Below, piece by piece: positions 33,085 through 44,487 of a stretch of DNA of 64,000 bases; within the stretch, counting starts at the first letter, position 1, and every line of letters begins with the position of its first letter. The DNA is taken from positions 186,001 to 250,000 of the forward strand of contig CAOLHI010000740.1 of assembly GCA_948474755.1 (NCBI GenBank), in the 5' to 3' direction. The notes under the pieces are model-generated. The model saw only the letters and a program-made list of their open reading frames with translations, was not told the DNA's origin and searched no databases. Made by a program: the position numbers and the translations under genes. The stretch comes from Ctenosaura bakeri. Taxonomy: Eukaryota; Chordata; Lepidosauria; Squamata; Iguanidae.

Positions 33085-36020
33085 CGTCATCATCAATAAC
33101 GACAATAATAAGAGTCATCATGTCCAAGGGTAGCTTTACCAAGAGCTAGCTCAGTTTCTGCAGGTTCAGGGTTGGAGCCAGACAAGAGCTTGGAAAAGTT
33201 ACTTTTTTGGAGAAGCACTCCCAAAGACCCATCAAGCTGGCTGGGGAATTTTGGCAGCTGCCATCCCCAAAAGTAACCTTTCCAAGCTTTGACCAGTATG
33301 AGCAAAGCTGGATCCAGCCTGCTGAGCAGCACCAAGAAAGATCACTCTGAAAATAGACGCTTGATGCAAGCAAAGGCTTAGAAAGGGGGAAATTGGAGCA
33401 GTGGGGGGGTTAGTGAATCCAGCCCTTTCAATGCCCCCAATATCCTGCAGGGGTGTAAAAGCAAGTGGTTTCTACCCCCTCCTGCAGCGTCCCAGCCTAA
33501 TGGCTGGAAAGGCAAATCCATCAGTGGAGAAGGTAAAGAGAAAACCCTGAGGGGCCCACTTAAAAACAGGCCAAGACAAACTTCTTTGGAGAGGTTATTC
33601 CATCGTTTAGCACATGGCTTAATATCAACTGCCGAGGGACGCCAGAGATTTAAAACAAACAAACACGGAGAAGGAGGTTTGTATCGGAACAGCTGAATTC
33701 TGCAACCTCGGTTCTGAAAACCAACGGTAAACCCAAAGCCCGCTCTCTGGATAAATTGGGCACAGCAAGTAAGGAGGCCTGCAAGATATCAGAAGTGCGC
33801 AAATCAAACACACGCGCACACACAACATTTCTCTTGCTTTGCGCTATGCTAACTCTACAGAGAAACAAGAAGCTGAGCAACTGTTACACTTCCAAGCCTC
33901 CCCGGCCCTTGAAAGCCAACCCAAGATTTCACGGGGCTCTTGACCACACACTTTTAAACCTAAGGACTAGAAACGTGGCCATTTTTCTTCCCTAAATGAA
34001 AGCTGAACAGAACAACACAGGGAAAAATACACTTAGCCTGAAAGGAAGGAAATCACAACACACCAACAACTCTGCAAGATTGCTGGAGAGGAAGACCTCA
34101 CACCAGTATCAGGAGCGAGTGGGAATCATGGAGCCCTGCAGATGTTGCTGGGCTTCAGATCCCTGGCAGGCAAAGACCTTTTTATTTCAGCAGGTTTTGG
34201 GAAACTGACAGTTTAATAAGAAAAATATACAATATATTATCCTACTTGCATTCATCACTTTTAAGTCTGTGTTTAAATTGATTTTAATTTCTAGGGAATA
34301 TAATACTATTTTAATGTTTTTTAAAAAAAGTGAAATGTGTTTTTTGCCTTTGAAAAATCTTGTGAGCTGCCTCAATTCTCTGCTTTGGGGGAAAGGCAAG
34401 GTATAGATAAAGTGACAGACAGGTAGCCAGGCAGAGGAAGAAAGAAAGAGAGCGAGAGAAGCTATTTTGGCTAAGGCAAATGGGAGTTGCAGTTGAGCAA
34501 AATTTGGAGGGCTGTATGATTCTCATTTTGTCATATTCTCTTTAACTCATTCTTTTTCCATGTCAAATGGAAGCTGCTCACACTTTGGATCTGACTACTG
34601 CTTAAGGGCCAAGAGAGTTAACTGGGTAGGGAAAGATCTGTCATCTGGATTAGCAAACAGAGACGGCCAACAGTCCCACTCATAGAGAGCAATTAAGTCT
34701 CATTTCTAAGCAATTTCTGGTGATACCACGGGAAGATTAGCAAAGAGAGCTGGGAGCTAGGAGAGTCCATCCCTTGTCCTTGCCGGGCTTCTCACAAAAC
34801 AGACAACACATGAGTCAAGTACATTTGGACAGAGGAACAGATGTTCCCTAGCAGCCCAGGGATGGGAGTTTAACCCAATCAACTGAACGGAATAGGCCAA
34901 AAAAGAAAGGCAGCAAACTTGGCTTTGGTCACCCACGTCTCTAGTAAAAGCCATGCAGGGGAGCAGCCAGTCAGTATCCTTCAAGGGAGAAGGGACAAAT
35001 TTGGAAACCTCGGTCACAACAATCTTTACAGTGATACCACCAAAGATGGTCCAACAACACAGGAGGCTGTCCTGGTCTGCATCAGAAGATGTCTGTCTAG
35101 CAGTTTTCATCTTCACCAGGAGCAGGTCTTTTGTAAAGCACATGGGTCTTGCCTGCTCAGGACCGAGCCACCTCTAATACTTTGGATAGCTTATAGCTCT
35201 GTGTCTGGGAAAATCCATTGCCTCAGGGGACTAAAGCTAAACTCAGGAAGAACAGGGGAGCCCAAGGTGGTGCTGGCAGCAGATGAGGTCTGGCTCCCTT
35301 GGACCACTGGCCTCCATGCAAACTGGCACGACCTCAAAGGCCGAAGCTTCTTTTCAGACAGTGGCACCTGATGCCTTCCAAAGGGGCACAGGGCCGAGTC
35401 GCTAGAGAAAGAATCAGCAACATCTAGCTTGTGGCCCAGCATCTTCCCTTGCAAGGTCTAAGTTGAGAGTGGGAACGGCTTGGCCCTCCAAATGTTAATG
35501 GACTGCAACTCCCAGCAGCCCTAACCAGCACAGCTAGGAATGCAGAGATGCAGTTCAGCAAAATGAGAGCCACACGATTCCCACACCCCAGCTAAACATC
35601 TGACTCCCCAGGGGTTGGGAAAATGTTGTGGGTTAAGTGGATGGCACCATACCTGCAGAAACTGGAGAACTACCCCTGTTTTGGAAACTTTTTAAAAGAG
35701 TGATTTTGCCAGAGTGTTGGAAAGTTACATGCCAAATGGAAGATTCTTTCAGTTATAATCTGAAAACAGAACTTTCAGAATCTCTGCTTCTCTGATCAGA
35801 TTAACATGTTCTCAACTGGGATTTTTAGCAAACAATGATTACTCTCTCTCCACCCCCAGAAGCCTTGTGCATTCAAACAAGGAAGCCCCTCTCTCACTCT
35901 TATCAGATTTCTAGCCCCTCCATGCTATGCAGAAATCATGGAAATCCAATGGAACTTACTTCCATTTTTAGGGCCACTCAACACTGGCAATCCCCCCACA
36001 AAAAATATCTTGGGTGTTTG
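33085..36020. other. WNT4 intron 1 segment, mostly unique
   Basis: No gene recognised on either strand. Family B palindrome copies at about 33170-33300 and 35490-35560; GAAA-rich and AGAG-rich sequence near 34435-34460. Confidence 0.4.
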
Positions 36021-36026
36021 GATGTG

Positions 36027-36222
36027 TATGTATGTACCTTCAAGTAGACTTACGGCATCCTCACAAATTTCACAAGGTTTTCTTAAGCAAGCAGTCCTCA
36101 GAGGGGGTTTTGCTGTCTCCTTATTCTGAAATACAGCCTACAGAACCTGATATTAGGTGGTGGTCTCCCATCCAAGTTTTAAATGGAGCTGGCCCTCCTT
36201 AGCTTCTAAGACCAGACAGGCA
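36027..36222 (-). mobile_element. 5S rRNA-derived SINE
   Basis: The segment GGTGGTCTCCCATCCAAGTT then CCTTAGCTTCTAAGACCAGA on the plus strand is the reverse complement of a 5S rRNA internal promoter region. The body GGTTTTCTTAAGCAAGCAGT and tail TACCTTCAAGTAGACTTACG precede it, as in the plus-oriented copy at 40548. Confidence 0.8.
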
Positions 36223-37583
36223 AAAATGATCATGACACTGTGCAAATTGCAAGAGTTATATTAAGGCTGATGTGTTTGCAGCCAAACAGTTCCAAGAGTA
36301 TTATCTGCATACAGCCCGTGCAATAGCTCTCCTACTTCTGCTTTTCCCCCTATATCTGCAAATGTGGAACACAGAGTGGTCTTCTCCCTTTTTCACAAAG
36401 AAAAGCATGCCCCAACAACAGAAAGTGCAGTGAACCACTTCAAATGGAAATTACGAACCACCAGGACAACCAAGCAGATGGCAAAAATTCCTGTTCAAAT
36501 GTTCCTGAAAAGTCTGGAGGTACACTGGAAGTACAGAAAGTGGCCATAAGATCTAACCTCTTATTGGTGCTGACCCAGATACAAGGGACTGGAGGTTTTT
36601 AACCCGAGCTTACAGATCCAACTGCCAGGGCACCTCAAACTGTGGATTTCCTGCAATGGCAGAGGGTTGGATTAGATGACCCTTTGGGGTCTCTTTAACC
36701 TTGATAATTTTCCCGGTTTAGGGTCTTGGCATCTTTCCTTACTGCCCTTTCAAACAGGCAAAGAAAAGAAAAACCTAAAGAAAACATATTTTACAAAACC
36801 TGTAACCAAGCTGGCTTTGATTTAGTCGGCTATGACTTTCATCCACACGACACTGACAATAATGACAGCAAGGACAATGCATCTGAGGATGTGGACTCCA
36901 ATTAGGCAAAAGCTTTCGCCTAATACAACTTGCCAGCCTTTCAGGTGCCGCACAACTCTGTCGTTTCTGTTGCAATTAATACAGCCCCCCACTCCGGAGA
37001 GCATGATCATTGTTGCTAATGAAGCACTAATAATTAAATTAAATAAAGTAGTACTAGTAATTCTTAAAGTAGATGCACTGTTTTGGAGACCAAAATGCTG
37101 CTCAAAAATATGCATTATAGAGCAGTCTTATTTACCTAAAATATTTCTGGATTTTCCTCTCCACCCAATTATTTATTTCGGGTGAGTTACAGGCATCCCA
37201 GTGGATGAGAAGCTGGTCTTAGAATCCATGTTGCTTGTTTCTCAAAATCCATTTCTTCTATTTATCCTAATCTTCTTGTGCTTTCTCCAAGGAACTGGGG
37301 ATGCCATATTTGGGGGATGAGTTCAGTTTAGCCTCACAACGACCCCACCAGGTGGGCCATACTCACAGACACTACCAGCTCTACCCAAAAGAGCAGATCC
37401 AAAGAGAAACAGGAATACTGAAGAGCCTAGGCTAACCATCCCAACAGTCCAAATTTACCCGTCTACTCAGAAGGAAATGCCACTGAGTTTAATAGGCCTT
37501 ATTCCCAAAGAAGTGAACCCAATCTTCCCCCAAGAGAGCAAGAATCCCATCCTACAGTCTTATCAGCTGCTGGAGACTAATAT
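36223..37583. other. WNT4 intron 1 segment, mostly unique
   Basis: An old CR1-like 3' end at about 36640-36705 (GGCAGAGGGTTGGATTAGAT). A copy of the AAAGCT repeat at 36880-36965. An AT-rich TAATTAAATTAAATAAAG stretch near 37029-37050. Confidence 0.4.
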
Positions 37584-37780
37584 GGCCTTTCCACACTACA
37601 CTATTATAGTGCTATTATTCCACTTTTGCCTTCTGTGGAATTCTGGAGTTTGTAGTTTCCTGAGGCCAAAGAGATCTCTGGCTGAGAATCCGAAATGCCC
37701 CTTCCCAAACTGCAAACCCCAGGATTCTATAGGATGTTGAAAGTGGAATAATAGCGCTATAACAGTGTAGTGCAGAAAGA
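37584..37780. repeat. Palindromic MITE, long form
   Basis: GGCCTTTCCACACTACACTA to ATAACAGTGTAGTGCAGAAA. Confidence 0.85.
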
Positions 37781-38154
37781 CCCTAAGGTGACTTTATAAA
37801 TCCTACGCATTTCAGCCGATCTAAGGAATAAAACCCCAGCCAGGACCCAGAGGAAAGCCAAGGCCCCCAAAACGAGTCAGGCAGAGTCATCAAGCAAAAA
37901 AGCAAGCGTGCCGTCGAGCGTGCGCAGAGGGCTTTCAATCTATCCCAACGCCTCCTGTTTCATGTTCCCTTCCCCGCAAAGGCCTGGGAGGCAAGCTCTC
38001 AGGGCGGATCTCAGCCCGGGGATCCTTCTTCCTCCTGGGGGGAAAACGGAACCGGGGAGGACGTTCGTGCGCCAAAGCGCGCAAAGGAGAGCGTTGTGGC
38101 GCGCTCTGTCCAGCGAAGGAAGAAACCAGGCACACCGTCCCGGAGAGAAAGGAT

Positions 38155-38366
38155 CATAGAATCATAGAAATGTAGAGTTGGGAGAGACCCCAGGGGCCAT
38201 CCAGTCCAACCCCCTGCCATGCAGGAACACCCTCAAAGCACTCCCAACAGATGGCCATCCAGCCTCTGCTTAAAAACCTCCAAGGAAGGGGACTCCACTA
38301 CACTCCGAGGCAGCAGATTCCACTGCCGGACAGCCCTGACTCTCAGGAAGATCTTCCTGATCTTAG
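38155..38366 (-). mobile_element. CR1 LINE 3' fragment in WNT4 intron 1
   Basis: ATCATAGAATCATAGAAATG to CTGACTCTCAGGAAGATCTT; young-looking. Confidence 0.9.
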
Positions 38367-38367
38367 C

Positions 38368-38575
38368 AGGGTAGAGCTGGAAGAGACCCCCGGGGGCCAT
38401 CCAGTCCCACCCGGTGCCATGCAGGAACACCCCTCCACGCTCTCCAAGAGAGGGCCGCCCAGCCTCTGTTCCAAAGTCTCCAAAGACGGAGAGGCCACCG
38501 CATTCCCGAGGCAGCCGGTTCCCCTGCGGGACAGCTCCGACCGTGAGGTTCAGGTGGCTCTTCCCCCTCCAGGGA
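38368..38575 (-). mobile_element. Second, older CR1 fragment in tandem
   Basis: GAGCTGGAAGAGACCCCCGG, GGCCGCCCAGCCTCTGTTCC, GGACAGCTCCGACCGTGAGG. It starts directly after the previous copy, in the same orientation, and is more GC-rich. It lies about 270 bp inside intron 1 from the exon 1 donor. Confidence 0.8.
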
Positions 38576-38639
38576 CTCCCGTCGGAAGCCTCGTCCTCCC
38601 TCCGTATAAAGAAAATCCTCCCGCTCTCTTGGAGACCGG

Positions 38640-39490
38640 GCGGAAAGCGGGCGAGGGCGCGCGGGCGAGGGCGCACGGGCTGCAGCCGAGCGCTCCGGCG
38701 GCGGCGCGGGCGCGGCTTCTCCGGCCGGCACCTGCCGCCAGCCGCCCTCCCCTTCCCCGGCCGGGCTCGGCGCTGCCTCCCCGGCCCGGCCCGGCCTCCC
38801 TCCCTCGCTCCCCGGGGCCGCGGCCGGCGCGGAGACTCACAGCCAGTTGCTGGCGTTGGCCGAGAAGGCGGCGAAGACGAGGAGCAGGAGCGAGCGCAGG
38901 AAGTAGCGCCGGCTCATCCTGGACGGCGCGGCCGCGGCGGGGGCGCCCCGGCCCGGCCGCCCGGGCTCCGGGGACGGGGGCCTCCCTCCGCTGCTGCCGG
39001 AGGCGCGCCCGCGGGCTCCGATGCGCCGCCCGCCGCCGCCGCCGCCGCTGCTGCCCAGAGCCCGACTGTCAGCTCCGGCCGGGCGCTCCGGGGATGGAGC
39101 GGCGGCGGCGGCGGCGGGCGGGCGGGCGGGCGGGGCCCGGCCCCAAGAGGCGGCTCGCAGGGCGGGACGGAGACACCCCCGAGGCGGAGCGCCGGGCAGC
39201 CGCCTCGCCGAGGAAGCCGCCGCCGCCGCCGCCGCCGCCTCCGGAGCTCGGGAGCCCGAGGCGGAGGCGGCGGCGGCGGCCTCGCTGCCGAGGAGACGGG
39301 GCGCGATCCCAGCGGCTGGGGCTGGGAAACGGGCCCCCGGGGCTTTTCGGAGCGGGGTCTGTCTCGCTGTCCCCGCCAGGAAGGCGCAGCCGGGCTTGCT
39401 GCCTCTACCTCCTCCACGCTGCTCGGCCCCGATTCGAGGCTCAGCGGCGCCTCGGGGTTTCTTCCCCGCTCCGAGGCTGCGAATCCTAGG
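38640..39490 (-). promoter_or_regulatory. CpG island and probable WNT4 promoter / 5' UTR
   Basis: Sequence composition changes abruptly to extremely GC- and CpG-rich across exon 1 and about 570 bp upstream of the ATG. It includes trinucleotide runs of CGG near 39100-39118 and CCG near 39218-39240 and many GGGCGG-like Sp1 boxes. No TATA box was seen directly upstream, as is usual for CpG-island promoters. The transcription start cannot be fixed from sequence. The island is bounded on the intron side by two CR1 copies and on the upstream side by another. Confidence 0.75.
38841..38917 (-). CDS. WNT4: WNT4 exon 1: start codon and signal peptide
   Basis: The ATG lies at 38915-38917 with A at -3. 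The exon encodes 25 residues, beginning MSRRYFLRSLLLLVFAAFSA, then the first two bases (CT) of a Leu codon before the donor GTGAGT at 38835-38840. A basic N-terminus followed by a hydrophobic Leu/Val/Phe/Ala core is a standard signal peptide, with probable cleavage near residue 22. It aligns with the human WNT4 N-terminus, which is why this ATG is chosen. Reading through the donor gives an immediate stop (CTG TGA), so the short exon is easily missed by ORF finding. The exon sits in a CpG island. Confidence 0.95.
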
Positions 39491-39647
39491 CGCGCCTGCT
39501 CTGGAGTTGGTCTTTCTTCATTTTCGCGCATGCTGGTCTTCCACCGCAATAAGGGATCGATCGGATGGATTGATCTCTTGGTATTTGGGATTAAAAAGCT
39601 TAGCTGTGCTTGGTCGATTCGATGCAGAGTGGCTGCCCGCTCCTGGA

Positions 39648-40162
39648 CACTTGGAGGAATCCTGTGTCCAGTTCTGGGCGCCTCCATTCAAGGAGGAGAT
39701 GGACAAGCTGGAAGGTGTCCAGAGGAGGGCGACCCAATTGGTGGAGGGTCTGGAAGCCATAAGACCCTCTGAGGAGCAGCTGAGAGAGCTGGGGATGTTT
39801 AGTCTGCAGAAGAGAAGGTCAAGGGGGGACATGAGAGCCAGGTTTAAATATTTGAAGGGATGCCACGTGGAGGAAGGAGAGGGCTTGTTTTCTGCTGCTC
39901 CAGAGACCAGGACAAGGAGCAATGGATTCAAGTTGCAGGAAAGGAGATTCCACCTGAACCTCAGGGAGAACTTCCTGACAGTCAGGGCTGTCCTGCGGTG
40001 GAAAGGCTGCCTTAATGAAGTGTGGTGGAGTCTCCTTTGGAGATTTTTAAGCAGAGGCTGGATGGCCATCTGTCCAAGGGAGTGCCTTGATGGGTGTTCC
40101 TGCATGGCAGAGGGTTGGACTGGATGGCCCCTGGGGTCTCTTCCAACTCTATGATTCTATGA
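39648..40162 (+). mobile_element. CR1 LINE 3' fragment upstream of WNT4
   Basis: Open frame with LEGVQRRATQLVEGLEAIRP, FSLQKRRSRGDMRARFKYLK and [19 protein letters not shown], ending CTCTATGATTCTATGA. The first 160 bp of the long ORF are CpG-island sequence, not CR1. Confidence 0.9.
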
Positions 40163-40547
40163 TAAGGTACAAGAGGCCCCATGATAGAAATCCCTCTCAT
40201 CTCTCTCCTTGGAGTTCCTGGCTCACTGGGGCTTGCTCTCGAGGAAGTTCACTGTACAGAGGAGGAAAGCCCCATTTTTGAATACAGCCTGGCTCCCTCC
40301 AGATGTGTTGGACTGCTGCACCCATCATCTACCAACAACACTCTTCCCCTCCTGGAGTGGCAATTCACCTTCCAGTTCTAGCCCTCCCTGTTTAATATCA
40401 TTAAATATCCTTTTTTATTTAAATATTTTTATCCTGCCCATAGCCAGAGATCTGACACAGGTCTACAGTAAATTCAGCATTAAGTGAAACACTAATTTTT
40501 TTCAAAGTGTAAGCAAATAAATTAGTCGCAAAGTACACTAAGGGCCT

Positions 40548-40775
40548 AAATGCCCTAAAGGCATGGGATCTCATTGGACTGTGGAAGCTACGCTGGGTCA
40601 GTCTAGGTTAGCACTTGGATGGGAGACCCCCAAGGACTGCCAGGTACTGTAGGCTATATTTTAGAGGAACAAACTGTCTGAATCACCTCCGAGTATTCCT
40701 TGCCAGCGAAAACCCTATTGAATTCATGGGGTTACCATAAGTCCACAGGTGAATTGAAGACACAAACAGGCACCG
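40548..40775 (+). mobile_element. 5S rRNA-derived SINE, nearly full length
   Basis: GATCTCATTGGACTGTGGAA, GCTACGCTGGGTCAGTCTAG and AGCACTTGGATGGGAGACCC follow the order of 5S rRNA boxes. Then CAGGTACTGTAGGCTATATT, a body with TTCCTTGCCAGCGAAAACCC, and tail GTGAATTGAAGACACAAACA. Confidence 0.85.
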
Positions 40776-40794
40776 TAGAACAGTTAAAATGAAC

Positions 40795-41110
40795 TGAATA
40801 AAACTATTAGACCCCTCAAGGCTTTAATAAGAATAATCATGTTTAAATTGGGCACCAAAAGGAAGCCAGTATCGGTCCCAGTCTGGTATTGGGGACTGCA
40901 TTACACAACCAAGGTGCCAGAGTAGAGAAGGCCCCGCTGCCATGGGCTTGCATTGAGTGTTTCTCCTAATGGTGGGATGCGGAGAAAGGCCTTCCATCAC
41001 ACCTTGATCCCAAGGAAGGCAGAGAGAGAACGAGACTCCTTCCATAGGGCCTTGAATGTCATCACCAGCACCTTGAACACAGGCCAGAATTGTATGGGAA
41101 TTACTGCAGT
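40795..41110 (-). mobile_element. Possible LINE 3' UTR fragment
   Basis: GGGCCTTGAATGTCATCACC then AGCACCTTGAACACAGGCCA resembles L2-type 3' UTR sequence in reverse. Family not certain. Confidence 0.35.
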
Positions 41111-41524
41111 CCATTCAAAAATCGTTGTATGTTATAGTAGGGAATTTCCACATCCAGAGGCTGGGTCCCCGTGGAAGACACACCACTGAGGATGCTGGGA
41201 CTGGACTTTGCAACATAAAGCTTGCCCCAGTGCAAAATACCGTGGGGCTGGCTGGTTGGGTTCTGAATTCTATTTAATCAGAACACACTGATAGAGAGAC
41301 CCACCAAGTCCAGTTTCTGAAATCACGAGGCTGCATTTCTGCTTGGGGCATAATAGCTACAAAACGCCTGGGTTCAAGTTGAGGTGTTGGATAGAAAACA
41401 TTTCTTGTCTTTTAATAAGAGAGAGGAAAGGGGAGTATCACTGCATGAGGTCTGCTTAGGAACACATACTATGAATGGTCACTGTGCTGAGCAAGATATA
41501 GTGCTGGGAAAAGTTACACTTTTG

Positions 41525-41905
41525 TACCCTGACTCCATACCCTCCAGATGTCCTGGTTTGGTAGAGACAGTCCTGATTAAACCTCTGACATCTCACTTTT
41601 CCAGCTGCTGTTAAAATATCCCAGTTTTTCTCTCCTCCTTCCACTTTCCCCTTTGCTCTCAGCTCACTACAATTACTGCAAACTGAATTCAAAATGCCAG
41701 AGTAACTCAATTAGCTCAGCAGAGGGAAGAGGAGAGGACAGGATGGAATCTTGCCCTTCCCAGTAGGCTCAGGCAAAAGCCAACTGCTGCATCCTCTCCC
41801 AGCTTGTGTGTCCTTCCTCATTTGCCATCCTGGCCACGCGTTGTGATGTTCCTTGACCACAGGCCTCCCAGTTTTCATCTGAGAAATGCTGGAAGGTCTG
41901 TCAAC
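41525..41905 (+). repeat. Unclassified family D, most complete copy
   Basis: From CCTCCAGATGTCCTGGTTTG through AATTACTGCAAACTGAATTC and GTAGGCTCAGGCAAAAGCCA to TTTTCATCTGAGAAATGCTG, about 380 bp. No terminal inverted repeats were obvious. Confidence 0.65.
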
Positions 41906-42584
41906 ATGGAATTGCTGAGTTGACAAGGAGCTGGGAAGGGTGGAGAAAAGGCCAAGCGAAATGATTTAGGGAGCTGTTCCCCTCTGAGGAAAGACAAAAA
42001 CATTTGGGTCACTTTGGCTTACAAGAAAGCTGAGCGAGGGGAGAGATGATAGAAGTGCCTACAATTAGGCACCCCATGGAGAAAGTAGATTGCTTGAGCT
42101 AAATGTAATAATCTTAAAGGTGCTGCTAGATTCTTCCCTCTGCCGTTTGTCTTTTCCCTCTTTTTCAAGGCCATCTACTGAGCATCACAGGTTGAATCTG
42201 GGTCTCAGCTGGTCCAAGCTCAATACTCAAGACTGTCTCCGAAGAAGAGAGGCTGGCCGGTGCCAAGAAGGTCACTGTGACCCCTGGACATCCCTGTCCA
42301 AACCATGGGGCAGAGGCTGGACAGATCCTTTCCTCTTCCAGATAAGCAACGTCAGAAAGTATCTCCAGTGGGGGGACTAAAAGCTACTAGATTCTACCTG
42401 CAAAATTAAAAGTTTTGGAAGACTTATTTTTTGCACCCCAAATGGTGAATGGCTACTCTGGTGTGATACCGTAGTTGCAATGCCAGATTACAATGAGGTG
42501 GCGATGTGAGTTCGAGTCCCTGTTCAGCTGTAAAACCCCTCTCAAGTTATTACCTACTTCTAGCTCAAGTCTTGGTTTGTTGTA

Positions 42585-42892
42585 AAGTTAAATATTTGAA
42601 GGGATGTCATATGGAGGATGGAGCAAGGCTGTTTTCTGCTGCTCCTGAGGCTAGGACAAGGAGCAATGACCTCAACGTTCAGGAAAAGAGATTCCACATA
42701 AACATTCCTGATGGCAAGAGCAATTCAACAGTGAAATATGCTGCCTCCATGGCATGTGGTGGAGTCTCCTTCTTTGGAGTTTTTTAAACAGAGGCTGGAT
42801 CTGTCAGGAGTGCTTTGATAGTGTCTTCCTAAATGGGAGAAGGGGGTTGGACTCAATGGGCCTTATGGGGTTTTCCTGCTCTATGATTCTAA
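42585..42892 (+). mobile_element. CR1 LINE 3' fragment, divergent
   Basis: AAATATTTGAAGGGATGTCA to GCTCTATGATTCTAAA, with internal deletions. Confidence 0.87.
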
Positions 42893-43740
42893 AGGTAAAA
42901 ATATATGTGATTGAGACAGTGAAAATGGCTCACACTTGGAACTCCTAACATTTCCAGGGCTCACATTCTCATGGGCATTTTGCCTGCCCCTTTTCATGGG
43001 ATGCCTAAATTTATATTTCTAAATGCTCAACTTATTAAATTACTACAGAGCTGGAAGTCTGGGGACTGAAGGAAAACTTCCTTGGCGGGGGAGGGTTGAA
43101 GGAATTATTATTCGAAGGGGTTATTTTTGCTTCTCCCCATAACTATACCTGTGTGCTACTTTGAGATTCTTGAAATGGGAAACACACGCACACCCCAAAA
43201 AGATACACAGACACCTCTATATCTCTGTACGTATACATCACACACTCACATACAAAATAAAAATATAAATAAATAAACAAGGCTCTCTTTCCAGTGCCTC
43301 TTTTTGGTAAGTAGCTATGTTACGGTACCTTATCTATAATTTGATGTATTATTACAAACATTGGTTGTTAAAACTTGGAAGCCATCTTTTTCTGACTAAA
43401 AGCACCCAAGGGAGGCATTGTGCACACACACACAAAATTTAGATCCATGATGAAATTGCAATAAAATGCTTGAATGCTACACACGCAAGCACACAGACCA
43501 ACTGTAATATAGAAGCAGCAGAGAATCTTATTCTTGAGGATGTTGCAAAAATCAGAACCCCTGCAGGGGGAAATGAGCCGTCTTCAGCTGGCAACAGAGA
43601 AGGGAAGCATTCCGGGTTCTGTCTGCATGTCACTGCAAGAGAGTAGCCATCACAACTGTAAACTCCTTGTTGCATGCTCTGTGAAGATGCACGTACAACC
43701 AGGCCTGGGTTGAGCATCTGTGGGCACAGGTTAACACAGA
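42893..43740. other. Upstream region, no gene recognised
   Basis: AT-rich with a TATAAATAAATAAA run near 43262-43276 and a short CA run near 43424-43433. Confidence 0.4.
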
Positions 43741-43830
43741 GGCCATTTCCACATGAGTCTGTTATAGCGTGATAATTCCACTTTCAACCTCCTAGGGAAT
43801 CCTGGGGTTTGCAGTTTTGGGAGGTCACAT
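43741..43830. repeat. Palindromic MITE, left half
   Basis: GGCCATTTCCACATGAGTCT to TTTGCAGTTTTGGGAGG. Confidence 0.8.
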
Positions 43831-44026
43831 CCTGCATTAGCATCATGTCTGAAATGTCTTCCCCAGGAGCCCAGTAAATAGTGTGCCCTTTGTCCTCCGC
43901 TTACCTCTGTTGCCGCAGACTGAGGCCCTTTCTGCACCTTACCTCAATATTGTGTTATCTCAGCAGGATCCTGGATGTACCATTGCCAGGACAGGATCGG
44001 GACCAGAACGTTCTCCACCACACCCA

Positions 44027-44139
44027 GGCCATTTCTGCACTAGACTGTTATAGCGCTATCATTCCACTTTCAACATCCTATGGAATCCTGGAGTTTGCAG
44101 TTCAGGGAGGGGGCCAGCCAGTCTAGTGTGGAAATGGCC
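44027..44139. repeat. Palindromic MITE, internally deleted, intact target duplication
   Basis: Full left arm but only the last 20 nt of the right arm (CAGTCTAGTGTGGAAATGGCC region). Flanks CCCAG (44023-44027) and CCCAG (44139-44143) are identical, so the deletion postdates or travelled with insertion. Confidence 0.9.
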
Positions 44140-44487
44140 CCAGTCAGCTGATGGAGAACGGGTAGCGTTGGAGACACACTTCTTCGTTCCAGAGTACAGT
44201 GTCAATGGTGGCTCCCTTTCCCCGTCTTTTCCTGTGCTGTACTGTGGAAGGAAGTGCTATCAAATGCTTTGGCCCTTACCATGTGCCTGCAGCCAATGCA
44301 ATCATGGCGGAAAGGGGGCCATTACGGGATTTTTTCAGGTAATGGTATAGGGCACGTATAGGGCTGGGGATGTAACAGCACCTGGTCAGCAACAACATTG
44401 TGTGATAGCAAGCGTCTCCGACTGGGAGGAACATGTTGCCATGCCAGGATGACAACAATGTACAGGGCCTGAGTTCAAAGTGTGCAT

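Larger units (their letters stand above)
1787..38917 (-). other. WNT4: WNT4 gene locus (five coding exons, complete)
   Basis: Five exons on the minus strand join into a 351-residue Wnt protein with WNT4-specific sequence throughout. Residue counts are 25 plus a split Leu from exon 1, 78 plus a split Gly from exon 2, 43 plus a split Gly from exon 3, 47 from exon 4 and 155 from exon 5. Every junction has GT donor and AG acceptor and phases agree. The family is known to encode a secreted, lipid-modified ligand for Frizzled receptors, acting in kidney tubule formation, female gonad development and other epithelial-mesenchymal signalling. Introns measure about 28.9 kb, 5.4 kb, 0.6 kb and 0.9 kb without their repeat load being removed (1.2 kb for the last). 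All are filled with mobile-element debris. No frameshift or premature stop was seen in any exon. Other family members are unlikely because exon 2 and the C-terminal region match WNT4 almost residue for residue. Confidence 0.97.

Noticed and set aside
36027..36222. Functional 5S rRNA gene
   Set aside because: Only part of the 5S sequence is present, with many changes and a SINE body and tail attached.
38845..38880. Alternative in-frame start for WNT4 further 3'
   Set aside because: Any later start would remove the signal peptide; no other ATG exists in exon 1.
38251..39772. Long plus-strand open frames of 412 and 452 codons over the CpG island
   Set aside because: They run through CR1, GC-rich trinucleotide repeats and CR1 again, and are antisense to WNT4 exon 1. 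Composition, not a gene, explains the openness.
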